This document shows positions 27,156 to 35,140 of a stretch of DNA of 64,000 nucleotides, piece by piece (position 1 is the first letter of the stretch; each line of letters opens with the position of its first letter). Position numbers and translations under genes: made by a program. The stretch is from Paraburkholderia caribensis. GTDB lineage: Bacteria; Pseudomonadota; Gammaproteobacteria; Burkholderiales; Burkholderiaceae. The stretch covers positions 1,947,335 to 2,011,334 of the forward strand of contig NZ_CP026103.1 in assembly GCF_002902945.1 (NCBI RefSeq). The letters run 5' to 3'. The notes beneath the pieces were generated by a model, which was not told the DNA's origin, ran no database searches, and was given only the letters and a program-made list of their open reading frames with translations.

Positions 27156-27743
27156 CCGGTCCCTCGATATGCAACGACGATTCAGATCCACTGCGCCGAC
27201 TTACCCCGTTTGCCCGCGAATCGCCATCCCGGCATCAACGTTTTTCAACAATTGAGAGCGACAGTATAAAAAGAGGGCGCAATAAAATCATTTAAAGATT
27301 GTCAGATCGTGGTGCGCGCCCGCTCAGGAGGTGTTGGTTGGTCTCCTCCCGCTGTCCTGCTGCTGCCGTACTTCACCCCGTTCGATTTGTAAATTGGCAT
27401 GCAAGGCTTTGTAAGCCTCTCATTCACTATTCCGGAAAGGAATGTGAAGCGCCGATTCTCCCTGATTTCTGCCTTTTGAATTCTGACCGGCGTCGTTTCA
27501 AATCCGTGTCCGTACTATATGAGATTCATTGCTTGAAGACTTTTAGCAATTGTCAAGTCATGAAAGCGCTTGACAGCAAAGACTTTAAAAATGCGCTTCT
27601 TGCGGTCAAAACTTCACTAACATTATTTGGCAAACTGGCTCGCGCCGATTTGCCGATGTGCCAGCCGTGCAAGGTGGTATGTGAAAAGGCGCTGCAACTA
27701 ATCGCAGCTTGAGCAATGCCAGCTGAATTGCGAGGGGTTCATC
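27156..27743. other. Low-GC gap with at most one small gene
   Basis: This stretch, notably AT-richer around 27250-27620, lies between the 133-residue protein and the coiled-coil protein. Apart from a doubtful 50-codon frame it holds nothing I can name. The AT-rich segment near 27255-27300 is a natural place for promoters in either direction. Confidence 0.4.
27560..27712 (+). CDS. Possible 50-residue protein
   Basis: A short frame, MKALDSKDFKNALLAVKTSL onward, with C-x2-C (MCQPCKVVCEKALQLIAA) near its end. It looks more protein-like than the upstream extension of the same frame, and the surrounding DNA is AT-rich. There is no clear Shine-Dalgarno sequence, so expression is doubtful. It ends 31 bp before a better-supported small gene. 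Confidence 0.3.
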   Translation: MKALDSKDFKNALLAVKTSLTLFGKLARADLPMCQPCKVVCEKALQLIAA

Positions 27744-28016
27744 ATGCTGATGTGGATTGCAAACTGGGCAGCACGCCACGCTCCGACTCCCGAAAAACAG
27801 GCCGAACGCGCGCTTCATGAATTGCGCATGGAATTGTTCCGCGCGGAACAACAGGTCATGGACGCACAGTTGCGCGCTGAATATTTCCGCGCGCGGCTGC
27901 TCTTTCTCGAAGATGTCACACGACAGGGCATTGAAGCGGTTTCTGATCAGCGTAAAGGCCAGCAGGAATTGACGCAGCCATCGCGGCCAGGCCCGAGACT
28001 CACTGCCGCGCAATAG
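27744..28016 (+). CDS. Small predicted coiled-coil protein
   Basis: A 90-residue protein starting MLMWIANWAARHAPTPEKQA. It has a long, highly charged helix (ERALHELRMELFRAEQQVMD, then AEYFRARLLFLEDVTRQGIE) that should form a coiled coil, and a polar tail. GAGGGG precedes the ATG by 8 nt and a strong hairpin follows the stop, so it is a complete transcription unit. No family known to me fits. A DNA-binding-protein accessory or structural role is possible, but nothing in the sequence decides it. Confidence 0.7.
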   Translation: MLMWIANWAARHAPTPEKQAERALHELRMELFRAEQQVMDAQLRAEYFRARLLFLEDVTRQGIEAVSDQRKGQQELTQPSRPGPRLTAAQ

Positions 28017-28050
28017 CAGCGAGACGCATGTGATCGCGGCGCACGAAAAA

Positions 28051-28078
28051 AAAGCCGCAGCGCTATTGCTGCGGCTTT
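28051..28078. terminator. Rho-independent terminator, bidirectional
   Basis: A perfect 11-bp stem (AAAGCCGCAGC / GCTGCGGCTTT) with a six-base loop, preceded by a run of eight A at 28046-28053. It follows the coiled-coil gene. For transcripts coming from the FadJ-like gene on the other strand, the A-run becomes the U-tract, so it can serve both convergent genes. Confidence 0.85.
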
Positions 28079-28198
28079 AACACGCTACTCGCGGTACGGT
28101 CACCGCAATTTCATTCTCTGACTTTACGCTGAACGCATCAACATTGAATGGGTGGATTTGACTATCTTTAACAAGGGTCGCCCGATTCGGCTTTCGAC

Positions 28199-30325
28199 TT
28201 ACGCAGACCGATTCAGGCTCGCCAACGCCTCCCCGCGCTCGACCCGTTCCACCAGCAACGGCGAAGGTTTCCAGAACAGCGGGTCCTGCTTCTCGAACTC
28301 ACGGATATCGGCGAGCAATGCGGGCAAACCGATCGTATCCGCGTAGTGCATCGGACCGCCGCGATACGCCGGAAAGCCGAAGCCGTTGATCAACGTCACA
28401 TCGACATCCAGCGGCCGCAACGCGATGCGCTCGTGAATCACGTTCGCGCCCTCGTTGATCATCGCGGCCATGTAGCGACGCACGATCTGCTCGTCGCTGA
28501 ACGCGCGCGGGGCGACACCCGCGCGCTCGCGCTCCGCGACGACGATCGCTTCCACTTCCGGATCGGGCGTGCCGGCACGCTTGCCTTCGTCATAGCGGTA
28601 GAAGCCGCGCCCCGTCTTCTGGCCGAACCAGCCGCGCTCGCAAAGGCGATCGGGAATCTGCACATAGCGCGCGTCGGGATCGCGCGTCGACGCGCGGCGC
28701 TTGCGCGTCGCCCAGCCGATGTCGCCGCCGGCAAGATCGATCACCTGATACGGTCCCATCGGAAAGCCAAACTCGCGCACGGCCTTGTCGATCTGATACG
28801 GCGACGCGCCGTCCTCCATCAGATGGTCCGCCGCCGCGCGATACACCGCGAGCATCCGGTTGCCGATGAAGCCATCGCACACGCCCGCGCGCACGGGCAC
28901 CTTGCGCAGCTTCTTCGCCAGATCGAATGCGGTTGCGACGACGTCGGCGCTCACGCGCGCGGGCACGACGACTTCCAGCAGCTTCATGATGTGCGCGGGC
29001 GAAAAGAAATGCAGCCCGATCACATCCTGCGGCCGCGACATGCTGGCGGCAATCGCGTCGATGTCGAGATACGAGGTGTTGGTCGCGAGCACCGCGCCTT
29101 GCTTGCACACGCGGTCGAGTTCCGCGAACACCGCCTGCTTCACGGCCATGTCTTCGAACACGGCTTCGATCACGATATCGACATCGGCAAGCGCGTCGTA
29201 TGACGTGCTGCCGACAAAGCGCGCCAGCTTCTTCGCTTTCGCATCGCTGGTGAGGCGTCCTTTCGCGATCAGGCCGTCGTAGACCTTGTCGACGTGCGCG
29301 CGGCCGCGAGCCAGCGATTCGTCATCGCGCTCGATCATCGTCACGGGCAAGCCCGCGTCGAGCAGCGCGACGGCGATGCCCGCGCCCATCGTGCCGCCGC
29401 CGACCACACCTGCCGACCCGATCGGCCTCGGCTGCGCGCTGCGCGTTTCGGGCGCCTTCTGCACTTCGCGTTCGGCATGGAACGCGTGCACGAGCGCCGC
29501 GCGTTGCGGGCTATCGAGGCATTCGAGGAATTGCTTGCGCTCGAAGCGCAAGCCTTCGTCGAAGGGCAAATTCAACGCGGCCTCGACGCAATCGACGATC
29601 TTCAGCGGCGACAACAGGCCGCGTGATTTCTTCGCCGTCTCGGCACGCGCGGCGGCGACGGCGGCCGTAGCCGCCTCCTTGTCCGATAGCGCTTGCGCAT
29701 CGCGCGTGCGCCGCACGGGAGCCTGTTCGACGAGCAGTTGCTGCACATATGCGAGCCCTTCGGCGAGCACGTCGTCGCTCAGGCCAACGCGATCGACAAG
29801 CCCGATCTTCAGCGCCTCCTGCTCGCCGATATGCTTGCCGCTCAGCATCAACGACAAAGCCGCCTCGGCGCCGATCAGGCGCGGCGCGCGCTGCGTGCCG
29901 CCCGCGCCGGGCAGCAGCCCGAGCAGCACCTCGGGCAAGCCCAGCTTCGCGCCCGCGACCGCGATCCGATAGTGCGATGCCAGCGCGATCTCGAGCCCGC
30001 CGCCGAGCGCGGCGCCATGAATCGCGACCGCAACGGGCTTGCCGCATGTCTCGATGCGGTTGCACACGTCGGGCAGCGTCGGCATTTGCGGCGGCTTGCC
30101 GAATTCGCGGATGTCGGCGCCCGCGATGAAATTGCGGCCCGCGCCGACGATCAGCACCGCGCGCACGGCCGGATTCGCCTCGGCGGCTTCGATCGCCGCG
30201 ACGAGGCCGCGCCGGACGTCTACGCCGAGTGCGTTGACGGGCGGGTTATCGACGGTGACGAGCAGGACGTTGCCGCGTAACTCATGGCTAACGGGCGATT
30301 CGGGCACAGCGGCGCTCAGCGTCAT
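28199..30325 (-). CDS. fadJ: Bifunctional enoyl-CoA hydratase / 3-hydroxyacyl-CoA dehydrogenase
   Basis: A 708-residue fatty-acid beta-oxidation enzyme of the FadB/FadJ kind. The crotonase domain (about 10-190) has the oxyanion-hole segments FIAGADIREFG and GGGLEIALASHYRIA and ends with LLGLLPGAGGTQRAPRLIG. The NAD-binding dehydrogenase domain (about 300-480) has VVGGGTMGAGIAVALLDAG and GLHFFSPAHIMKLLEVV. Two C-terminal 3HCDH domains follow (GFIGNRMLAVYRAAADHLM; GFGFPAYRGGPMHYAD). GAGGAG precedes the ATG by about 9 nt. It acts on acyl-CoA in the cytosol. It stands alone, without an FadA/FadI thiolase beside it, and is divergent from a LysR gene. The symbol is approximate. Confidence 0.9.
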   Translation of the reverse strand: MTLSAAVPESPVSHELRGNVLLVTVDNPPVNALGVDVRRGLVAAIEAAEANPAVRAVLIVGAGRNFIAGADIREFGKPPQMPTLPDVCNRIETCGKPVAVAIHGAALGGGLEIALASHYRIAVAGAKLGLPEVLLGLLPGAGGTQRAPRLIGAEAALSLMLSGKHIGEQEALKIGLVDRVGLSDDVLAEGLAYVQQLLVEQAPVRRTRDAQALSDKEAATAAVAAARAETAKKSRGLLSPLKIVDCVEAALNLPFDEGLRFERKQFLECLDSPQRAALVHAFHAEREVQKAPETRSAQPRPIGSAGVVGGGTMGAGIAVALLDAGLPVTMIERDDESLARGRAHVDKVYDGLIAKGRLTSDAKAKKLARFVGSTSYDALADVDIVIEAVFEDMAVKQAVFAELDRVCKQGAVLATNTSYLDIDAIAASMSRPQDVIGLHFFSPAHIMKLLEVVVPARVSADVVATAFDLAKKLRKVPVRAGVCDGFIGNRMLAVYRAAADHLMEDGASPYQIDKAVREFGFPMGPYQVIDLAGGDIGWATRKRRASTRDPDARYVQIPDRLCERGWFGQKTGRGFYRYDEGKRAGTPDPEVEAIVVAERERAGVAPRAFSDEQIVRRYMAAMINEGANVIHERIALRPLDVDVTLINGFGFPAYRGGPMHYADTIGLPALLADIREFEKQDPLFWKPSPLLVERVERGEALASLNRSA

Positions 30326-30409
30326 ACGGTTTGTCTCCTCGTGCAGCGTTCAAACGACATGGCCATCGATTGTCTTGGGGACAACCGGAATTGACAATCG
30401 CATGCTCAA

Positions 30410-30424
30410 TTGACAGAGTGTCAA
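30410..30424. promoter_or_regulatory. Palindrome TTGACA-GAG-TGTCAA between fadJ and LysR gene
   Basis: A perfect 15-bp inverted repeat with the LysR-type T-N11-A spacing inside it. A further TTGACA copy lies 19 bp to the left (30391-30396) and TTGACAG lies to the right at 30432-30438. It is 85 bp from the FadJ-like start and 25 bp before the LysR GTG. It is the probable LysR operator for both genes; part of it could also act as a -35 element. Confidence 0.6.
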
Positions 30425-30448
30425 AGAATTTTTGACAGTAGGACCACC

Positions 30449-31375
30449 GTGGACGTCAACGCGCTAACGCTGCTGGTCGAGATCATCGATGCCGGCAATC
30501 TCAGCGAGGCTGCGCGGCGGCTCAAGATGACCCGCGCCAATGTCAGCTACCACCTCAACCAGTTCGAAAAATCGATCGGTCTGCAACTGGTCCGGCGCAC
30601 GACCCGCCGCGTCGAGCCGACCGAGATCGGGCTGAAGCTCTACGAACATGGCCGCGCGATCCGCAATTCGCTGCTGGCCGCGAAGGAATCGATATCGACG
30701 CTCGGCGAGAGCCTGCAAGGCCGCGTGCGCCTGTCGGTGCCGAGCGGCTACGGGCAGCTGGTGATGTCGGCATGGCTGATCGCCTTCAGGCGCGAATATC
30801 CCGGCATCGTGCTCGACGTGATGTTCGAGAACCGCGTCGAAGACCTGTTGCGCGACGAAGTGGACATTGCCGTGCGCGTGATGTCGGAGCCGCCGCAAAA
30901 TCTCGTCGCGCGCGACATGGGGCCGGTGAGATGGGTGGCGTGCGCGTCGTCCGCGTATGCCGCGCAGCATGGCATGCCCGTGCAGCTCGACGAGCTTCGC
31001 ACCGCGCCGATCATTACGTCCGCCGTGGTGGGCCGGCAACTGCGCGTCGCGGCGTATCTGCGCGACGAACGGCATGAGGTGTTGCTGGAGCCCGGCCTCA
31101 TCTCCGAGAACTTTCTGTTTTTGCGCGACGCGATTCTCGCCGGCCTCGGCGTCGGACTCGTGCCCGACTACGTCGTACACGACGACATCGGGCGCGGCGA
31201 CGTCGTCACGGCGCTCGACCCGTGGCGGCTCAGCATCTTCGGCACGAACATGTACATGCTGTATATGCCGAATCTTCACCATACGCGCGCGACGTCGCAG
31301 TTCATCGAATTCATGCTCGACGAAGCGCGCAAGGCCGGACGCGGCGCGACGCCGGCCAGGCACGCCCCTTTGTAG
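30449..31375 (+). CDS. LysR-family transcriptional regulator
   Basis: A 308-residue LysR protein. The GTG start (AGGA 6 nt upstream) gives VDVNALTLLVEIIDAGNLSE, then AARRLKMTRANVSYHLNQF as helix-turn-helix and VRRTTRRVEPTEIG. An alternative TTG start 13 codons upstream lies inside the palindrome and is unlikely. The effector half has the RVRLSVPSGYGQLVMSAWLI opening of the CrgA-like branch. It is divergent from the FadJ-like gene with a clear dyad between them, so control of that beta-oxidation gene is likely. A hairpin follows the stop. Confidence 0.9.
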   Translation: MDVNALTLLVEIIDAGNLSEAARRLKMTRANVSYHLNQFEKSIGLQLVRRTTRRVEPTEIGLKLYEHGRAIRNSLLAAKESISTLGESLQGRVRLSVPSGYGQLVMSAWLIAFRREYPGIVLDVMFENRVEDLLRDEVDIAVRVMSEPPQNLVARDMGPVRWVACASSAYAAQHGMPVQLDELRTAPIITSAVVGRQLRVAAYLRDERHEVLLEPGLISENFLFLRDAILAGLGVGLVPDYVVHDDIGRGDVVTALDPWRLSIFGTNMYMLYMPNLHHTRATSQFIEFMLDEARKAGRGATPARHAPL

Positions 31376-31380
31376 CGCAA

Positions 31381-31405
31381 TGTATCCGCGGCGGCAGCGG
31401 ATACA
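31381..31405. terminator. Hairpin after LysR gene (TGTATCCGC / GCGGATACA)
   Basis: A perfect 9-bp inverted repeat with a seven-base loop begins 6 bp after the LysR stop. No T-run follows, so termination would be weak. An operator for the downstream ohr gene is an alternative. Confidence 0.45.
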
Positions 31406-31510
31406 TACGCATACACACGCCCGTTTCCACGACACAAGCGAGATACATCCGCACGCTTCAATACGGTCATCGATTGTTTGCCCCCTCACCTACTCAACGG
31501 AGCACGCACC

Positions 31511-31927
31511 ATGACGCGTATCGACAACGTACTGTACACAGGCAAGGTTCACACGACGGGCGGCCGCGAAGGTGCCGCGCGCAGTTCGGATGGCCGTCTC
31601 GACATCAAACTGTCGACGCCGGGCGGCAATGGCGCGGGCACCAACCCCGAGCAACTGCTCGGCGCAGGCTGGTCGGCATGTTTCATTGGCGCGATGGGCG
31701 GCGCTGCGCGTGCGCTGAAGATCTCGCTGCCGGCCGACACCAGCGTCGGTGCCGAGATCGATCTCGGCACCACCGACAACGCTTATTTCATTCAGGCACG
31801 TCTGAACGTGAGCCTGCCTGGCCTGCCGCGCGATGTGGCCCTGGAAGTGGTCGACCGTGCGCATCAGACCTGCCCGTACTCGAAGGCGACGCGCGGCAAT
31901 ATCGGCGTCACGATCACGCTCGTTTAA
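31511..31927 (+). CDS. ohr: Organic hydroperoxide resistance protein (Ohr)
   Basis: A 138-residue OsmC/Ohr-family thiol peroxidase. It shows LYTGKVHTTGGREGAARSSD, GTNPEQLLGAGWSACFIGAM with the peroxidatic Cys and VDRAHQTCPYSKATRGNI with the resolving Cys; this spacing identifies Ohr rather than OsmC or YhfA. Ohr reduces fatty-acid and other organic hydroperoxides using lipoylated partners in the cytosol. I set the start at the ATG preceded by GGAG; the frame is open 11 codons further. A MarR-family gene follows on the same strand, but a hairpin separates the two. It does not look like OhrR, so regulation of ohr is open. Confidence 0.93.
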   Translation: MTRIDNVLYTGKVHTTGGREGAARSSDGRLDIKLSTPGGNGAGTNPEQLLGAGWSACFIGAMGGAARALKISLPADTSVGAEIDLGTTDNAYFIQARLNVSLPGLPRDVALEVVDRAHQTCPYSKATRGNIGVTITLV

Positions 31928-31940
31928 GCCGTATGAAGAA

Positions 31941-31960
31941 GGGCAGTGCGAACACTGCCC
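31941..31960 (+). terminator. Terminator hairpin after ohr
   Basis: A perfect 8-bp stem, GGGCAGTG / CACTGCCC, with a CGAA tetraloop and a short TTGT tail, 14 bp beyond the ohr stop. It also argues that the MarR gene does not start at the ATG in front of this hairpin. Confidence 0.65.
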
Positions 31961-31971
31961 TTGTCGCGGTA

Positions 31972-31983
31972 TTGCATATGCAA
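31972..31983. promoter_or_regulatory. Palindrome TTGCATATGCAA over the MarR start codon
   Basis: A perfect 12-bp palindrome that includes the proposed ATG of the MarR gene. A near copy, TTGTATGTGCAA, occurs at 32460-32471 upstream of the epoxide hydrolase gene. MarR proteins bind short palindromes, often overlapping their own promoter or start, so an autoregulatory operator is likely. Confidence 0.5.
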
Positions 31984-32442
31984 CAAGAGCGTCGACACGA
32001 TCCCTGTGCCAGAGTCACCCGGAAGATCGCGCAAAGCTGCCTGCTCACCCGCACGCGGCAGATTTCAAGAGTGCTGACCGCGATCTACGATGAAGCATTG
32101 AGGCCGTTTGGCGTCAACGCGTCGCAATTCTCGCTGCTGGTGCAGATCATGGAATTCGGGCCGCTTAGCCGCGCCGCCCTCGGGCGCAAGAACCATCACG
32201 ACCGCTCGACACTCACGCGCAATCTTCAGCCGTTGGTCGCGCAGGGATGGGTCGTCGAAGGCATGCCTGGCGACGACGGCCGCAGCCGCCCTCTTTCGCT
32301 GACGAAGCGAGGCAAGGCCTTGTTGCACGACGCCGCGTCCGCGTGGTCGGCCGCGCAATCGAAGGCTCAGTCGCTGCTCGGCGAGGCGGGCGCAAACGCG
32401 CTGATAGACATCGCAGGCGAATTGCCGGATCGAATCAGCTGA
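31978..32442 (+). CDS. MarR-family transcriptional regulator
   Basis: A 154-residue winged-helix regulator. It has a helical N-terminus (LLTRTRQISRVLTAIYDEAL, RPFGVNASQFSLLVQIMEFG), recognition helix DRSTLTRNLQPLVAQGWVVE, and the wing PGDDGRSRPLSLTKRGKALL that marks the MarR fold. The start is uncertain: neither this ATG nor one 15 codons upstream has a ribosome-binding site, and the upstream one is separated by a terminator hairpin. The redox Cys context of OhrR is not conserved, so I do not call it OhrR despite its position after ohr. A palindrome at its start recurs before the epoxide hydrolase gene downstream, its most likely target. Confidence 0.85.
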   Translation: MQQERRHDPCARVTRKIAQSCLLTRTRQISRVLTAIYDEALRPFGVNASQFSLLVQIMEFGPLSRAALGRKNHHDRSTLTRNLQPLVAQGWVVEGMPGDDGRSRPLSLTKRGKALLHDAASAWSAAQSKAQSLLGEAGANALIDIAGELPDRIS

Positions 32443-32459
32443 TTTTTTGCTCGTTGATG

Positions 32460-32471
32460 TTGTATGTGCAA
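32460..32471. promoter_or_regulatory. Near-palindrome TTGTATGTGCAA upstream of epoxide hydrolase gene
   Basis: Ten of twelve bases match the perfect palindrome over the MarR start. It lies 180 bp upstream of the hydrolase ATG and just beyond the MarR stop. Likely a second MarR operator, which would tie the hydrolase to the regulator. Confidence 0.45.
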
Positions 32472-32650
32472 CACGCAGCACGTTCGGTCCGCGTAGCGCA
32501 CAGTATCCGCTATGTGCCAGCAGGTATTTGCGCTGGCAAAGGCATCGTTTGGGAAGACACGCGCGCTGTGTCCGCATCGTGCGGCCAATGGCTCGTGCAA
32601 TCGCGCGGCCATTACCTGGAATCATTGGCGCAAAGCCAGTCGGAGTTCTT

Positions 32651-34006
32651 ATGTCAGACCACTTTCCTCCTCAATCGCCGTCGCGCCGACGCTTCGTCGG
32701 TGCCGCCGCGGCCACGCTTGCAGCAGGTTCGTTGAGCCAGCTTGCATTCGCACAAACGAATCAGGCCATCACTTCAGTCGCGCAGCCGAATGGCGGCGAC
32801 AAGACGGCGATTCGTCCGCTTCGTGTGCACGTGCCCGACGCGCAACTGATCGATTTGCGTCGACGTATCAAGGCGACGCGATGGCCCGAGCGCGAAACGG
32901 TTGCCGACAACACGCAAGGTGTTCAGCTCGCGATGATGCAGGAACTCGCGCGCCATTGGGCCAGCGGCTACGACTGGCGCAAGTGCGAAGCCAAGCTGAA
33001 TGCGCTGCCGAACTTCGTGACCGAGATCGACGGACTGGATATTCATTTCATCCACGTGCGCTCGAAGCACGACAACGCGATGCCGCTGATCGTCACGCAC
33101 GGCTGGCCCGGCTCGGTAATCGAGCAGTTCAAGATCATCGATCCGCTGACCAACCCGACCGCCTATGGCGCGAGCGCGTCGGATGCGTTTCATCTGGTCA
33201 TTCCGTCGTTGCCGGGCTATGGCTTGTCCGGCAAGCCCACCACGACGGGCTGGGGGCCGGAGCGCACGGCGCGTGCGTGGGTCGTGCTGATGAAGCGTCT
33301 CGGATACGACAAATTCGCGGCGCAAGGCGGTGATCTCGGCGGTGTCGTCGCGAACGTGATGGGCAAGCAGGCGCCGCCCGGGTTGCTGGGCATCCACGTC
33401 AACTTTCCGGCGACCATTCCGCCCGAGATCGCCAAGGCGCTTCAGGCGGGCGACCCGCCTCCGTCCGGCCTGTCGGAAGATGAAAAGCATGCATACGACC
33501 AGTTGAGCAGCGCGGCCAAAAAGCGGCGCGCCTACGCGCTGGAGATGGGAACGCGCCCGCAAACGCTTTATGGCATCTCGGACTCGCCGATCGGCTTGGC
33601 CAGCTGGCTGCTCGATCACGGCGACGGCTACGAGCAGCCGGCAGCGGCGCTCACTTCTGCCGTATTCGGGCGGGCCGTCAATGGCGAGTCGTCAGGCGCG
33701 CTCACGCTCGACGACGTGCTCGACGACATCACGCTTTACTGGCTCACGAACACGGGTATCTCAGCGGCGCGCTTTTATTGGGAGTCGCATTTCAACTTCC
33801 TCGCCGCCGCCGATGTGTCCGTTCCCGCCGCCGTCAGCGTCTTTCCTCGCGAGAACTATCAGGCGCCGCGTAGCTGGACCGAGCGCGCGTATCACAACCT
33901 CATTTACTACAACCGGCTCGACAAGGGCGGGCATTTCGCGGCATGGGAACAGCCGCAATTGTTTGCCGAGGAAGTGCGGGCGGGCTTGAGGCCGTTGCGC
34001 GGATAG
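32651..34006 (+). CDS. Tat-exported epoxide hydrolase, alpha/beta-hydrolase fold
   Basis: A 451-residue protein. The leader SRRRFVGAAAATLAAGSLSQ followed by LAFAQ is a twin-arginine signal. Next comes the epoxide-hydrolase N-terminal domain (RPLRVHVPDAQLIDLRRRIK, ARHWASGYDWRKCEAKLNAL). The hydrolase core has the oxyanion motif THGWPGSVIEQFK, nucleophile Asp228 in AQGGDLGGVVANVM, and catalytic His428 in DKGGHFAAWEQPQLF. It should convert an epoxide to a diol in the periplasm, as in microsomal-EH-like bacterial enzymes. GGAG lies 5-6 nt before the ATG. It follows the MarR gene by about 210 bp, and a hairpin follows the stop. Confidence 0.9.
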   Translation: MSDHFPPQSPSRRRFVGAAAATLAAGSLSQLAFAQTNQAITSVAQPNGGDKTAIRPLRVHVPDAQLIDLRRRIKATRWPERETVADNTQGVQLAMMQELARHWASGYDWRKCEAKLNALPNFVTEIDGLDIHFIHVRSKHDNAMPLIVTHGWPGSVIEQFKIIDPLTNPTAYGASASDAFHLVIPSLPGYGLSGKPTTTGWGPERTARAWVVLMKRLGYDKFAAQGGDLGGVVANVMGKQAPPGLLGIHVNFPATIPPEIAKALQAGDPPPSGLSEDEKHAYDQLSSAAKKRRAYALEMGTRPQTLYGISDSPIGLASWLLDHGDGYEQPAAALTSAVFGRAVNGESSGALTLDDVLDDITLYWLTNTGISAARFYWESHFNFLAAADVSVPAAVSVFPRENYQAPRSWTERAYHNLIYYNRLDKGGHFAAWEQPQLFAEEVRAGLRPLRG

Positions 34007-34016
34007 CGTGCTGGGC

Positions 34017-34036
34017 GGGGGAGCCGTCACTCCCCC
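34017..34036. terminator. Hairpin between convergent epoxide hydrolase and TetR genes
   Basis: A 7-bp stem, GGGGGAG / CTCCCCC, with a six-base loop. It overlaps the last codons of the TetR gene. Placement between convergent genes suggests shared termination; the T-tail is poor. Confidence 0.5.
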
Positions 34037-34650
34037 TCTGCGCGACTCCGCCTCGCCCCCTCGACCAGCGCGCGGATCGCCCAGCGCTTCACTTTGCGGG
34101 CCCGCGCGTCGTCGAGTTGCAGCACGTCTTTGAACACCACCATCGCCTCGGTGCCGATCACCAGTGCGAGCGCTTGCGTCAGGGTTTCGAACGCGGCGGG
34201 CTTGAACTGATTCTGCACCGGCTCCAGCGCCGCCTCGATCAATGCAGTCCGCCGATTCTGCCGCAGCGGAATTTCACTGTCGGTATCGCCCTTCGCCACG
34301 CGCTCCAGCGAATGCGCGAGCATCATGCGCAGCGGCGCTTCGTTGGCGAGGATCATGTCGTGAAGCGCCGTATCGACGCGCGTGAGCCGCGCCACGGGAT
34401 CATCCGACGCGCGCGGGCCGAACAGCGCCGACGCATCCGGCGTCGCGACGTCGAGCGACGCTTCCAGCAGCAGCGCATCCATGCTCGGAAAATGGCGATA
34501 TGCGGTGGCGCGCGACACCATCGCTTCTTCGGCGATCTCTTCGAGACCCGGCTTGCGCCCCTGCTTCATCAAACGAGAAGCCGCCTGCAACAAGTCCTTG
34601 CGCGTGCGCCGCTTCTGGTTCTCGCGCCCGTTGACCGTGATGTCGGCCAT
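34027..34650 (-). CDS. TetR-family transcriptional regulator
   Basis: A 207-residue regulator. The N-terminal helix-turn-helix reads KDLLQAASRLMKQGRKPGLE, EIAEEAMVSRATAYRHFPSM, DALLLEASL. The ligand-binding helices that follow end in a basic tail. The ATG comes one base after the stop of the SnoaL-like gene (TGA-T-ATG), so it is translationally coupled to it. A strong palindrome lies in the divergent region upstream of this two-gene unit. Autorepression together with the SnoaL-like gene is the simple model. The ligand is unknown. Confidence 0.9.
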   Translation of the reverse strand: MADITVNGRENQKRRTRKDLLQAASRLMKQGRKPGLEEIAEEAMVSRATAYRHFPSMDALLLEASLDVATPDASALFGPRASDDPVARLTRVDTALHDMILANEAPLRMMLAHSLERVAKGDTDSEIPLRQNRRTALIEAALEPVQNQFKPAAFETLTQALALVIGTEAMVVFKDVLQLDDARARKVKRWAIRALVEGARRSRAEGE

Positions 34651-34651
34651 A

Positions 34652-35074
34652 TCAGGATTGCGGCAACTGCCGGATGATCGCCGCGAGATCGACCCATACG
34701 TTCTCGCGCGCGATCTGCCCGCTTTCCGCGAACTCGAGCACATGCAGCATGCGGAATTCCAGCGGACGCCCGCGCCCTTCGAGTCCGAATGGCCGCCCCG
34801 GCGCCTTGCCGCGCCACAGCGATTCATCGACGACAAAACCGTCTCCGTGCAGACGCCGCAAACACTCCACCCGGCTCTCCGACAGATCCGCGAATAGCGC
34901 CTCGTAGAACGGCCGCACTTCGTCGCGCCCACGCACCGGTCCCGCAGGCCATCCGACCACGTCATGCTCGACGTCCGGCGCGAGCGTGGCGAGCACGCCT
35001 TCGACGTCGTCGCGTCTCTCGAAACCGAAATGCTCTTCGATCTTCCCGTCCATCTGCACAGGCGTCAGCGTCAT
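34652..35074 (-). CDS. SnoaL/NTF2-like fold protein
   Basis: A 140-residue single-domain protein with the NTF2-like pattern: an N-terminal helix (QMDGKIEEHFGFERRDDVEG), VLATLAPDVEHDVVGWPAGP, a helix GRDEVRPFYEALFADLSESR, then beta strands ending in ARENVWVDLAAIIRQLP. Such proteins (polyketide cyclase, ketosteroid isomerase, limonene-epoxide hydrolase folds) bind small hydrophobic substrates. GAGGAG lies 6 nt before the ATG. It forms a tight operon with the TetR gene. An epoxide hydrolase gene lies on the other side of that regulator, but convergent, so a joint pathway is only a guess. Confidence 0.82.
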   Translation of the reverse strand: MTLTPVQMDGKIEEHFGFERRDDVEGVLATLAPDVEHDVVGWPAGPVRGRDEVRPFYEALFADLSESRVECLRRLHGDGFVVDESLWRGKAPGRPFGLEGRGRPLEFRMLHVLEFAESGQIARENVWVDLAAIIRQLPQS

Positions 35075-35120
35075 GATTGGCTCCTCGCGATTACGTTCGC
35101 ACCGCTCGTCAATTCATTTT

Positions 35121-35140
35121 AGTGAGACTTGTGTCTCATT
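35121..35140. promoter_or_regulatory. TetR-type operator palindrome (TGAGAC-TTGT-GTCTCA)
   Basis: A 16-bp perfect palindrome that extends to 9-bp arms with one mismatch (TAGTGAGAC / GTCTCATTA). It lies 48 bp upstream of the SnoaL-like start in the gap shared with the divergent AraC gene. Length and symmetry fit a TetR dimer site, presumably for the TetR protein encoded in the same operon. Confidence 0.65.

Noticed and set aside
31978..32442. Calling the MarR gene ohrR because it follows ohr
   Set aside because: The OhrR-type N-terminal Cys context is not recognisable, a terminator separates the genes, and the operator pattern points to the epoxide hydrolase instead.
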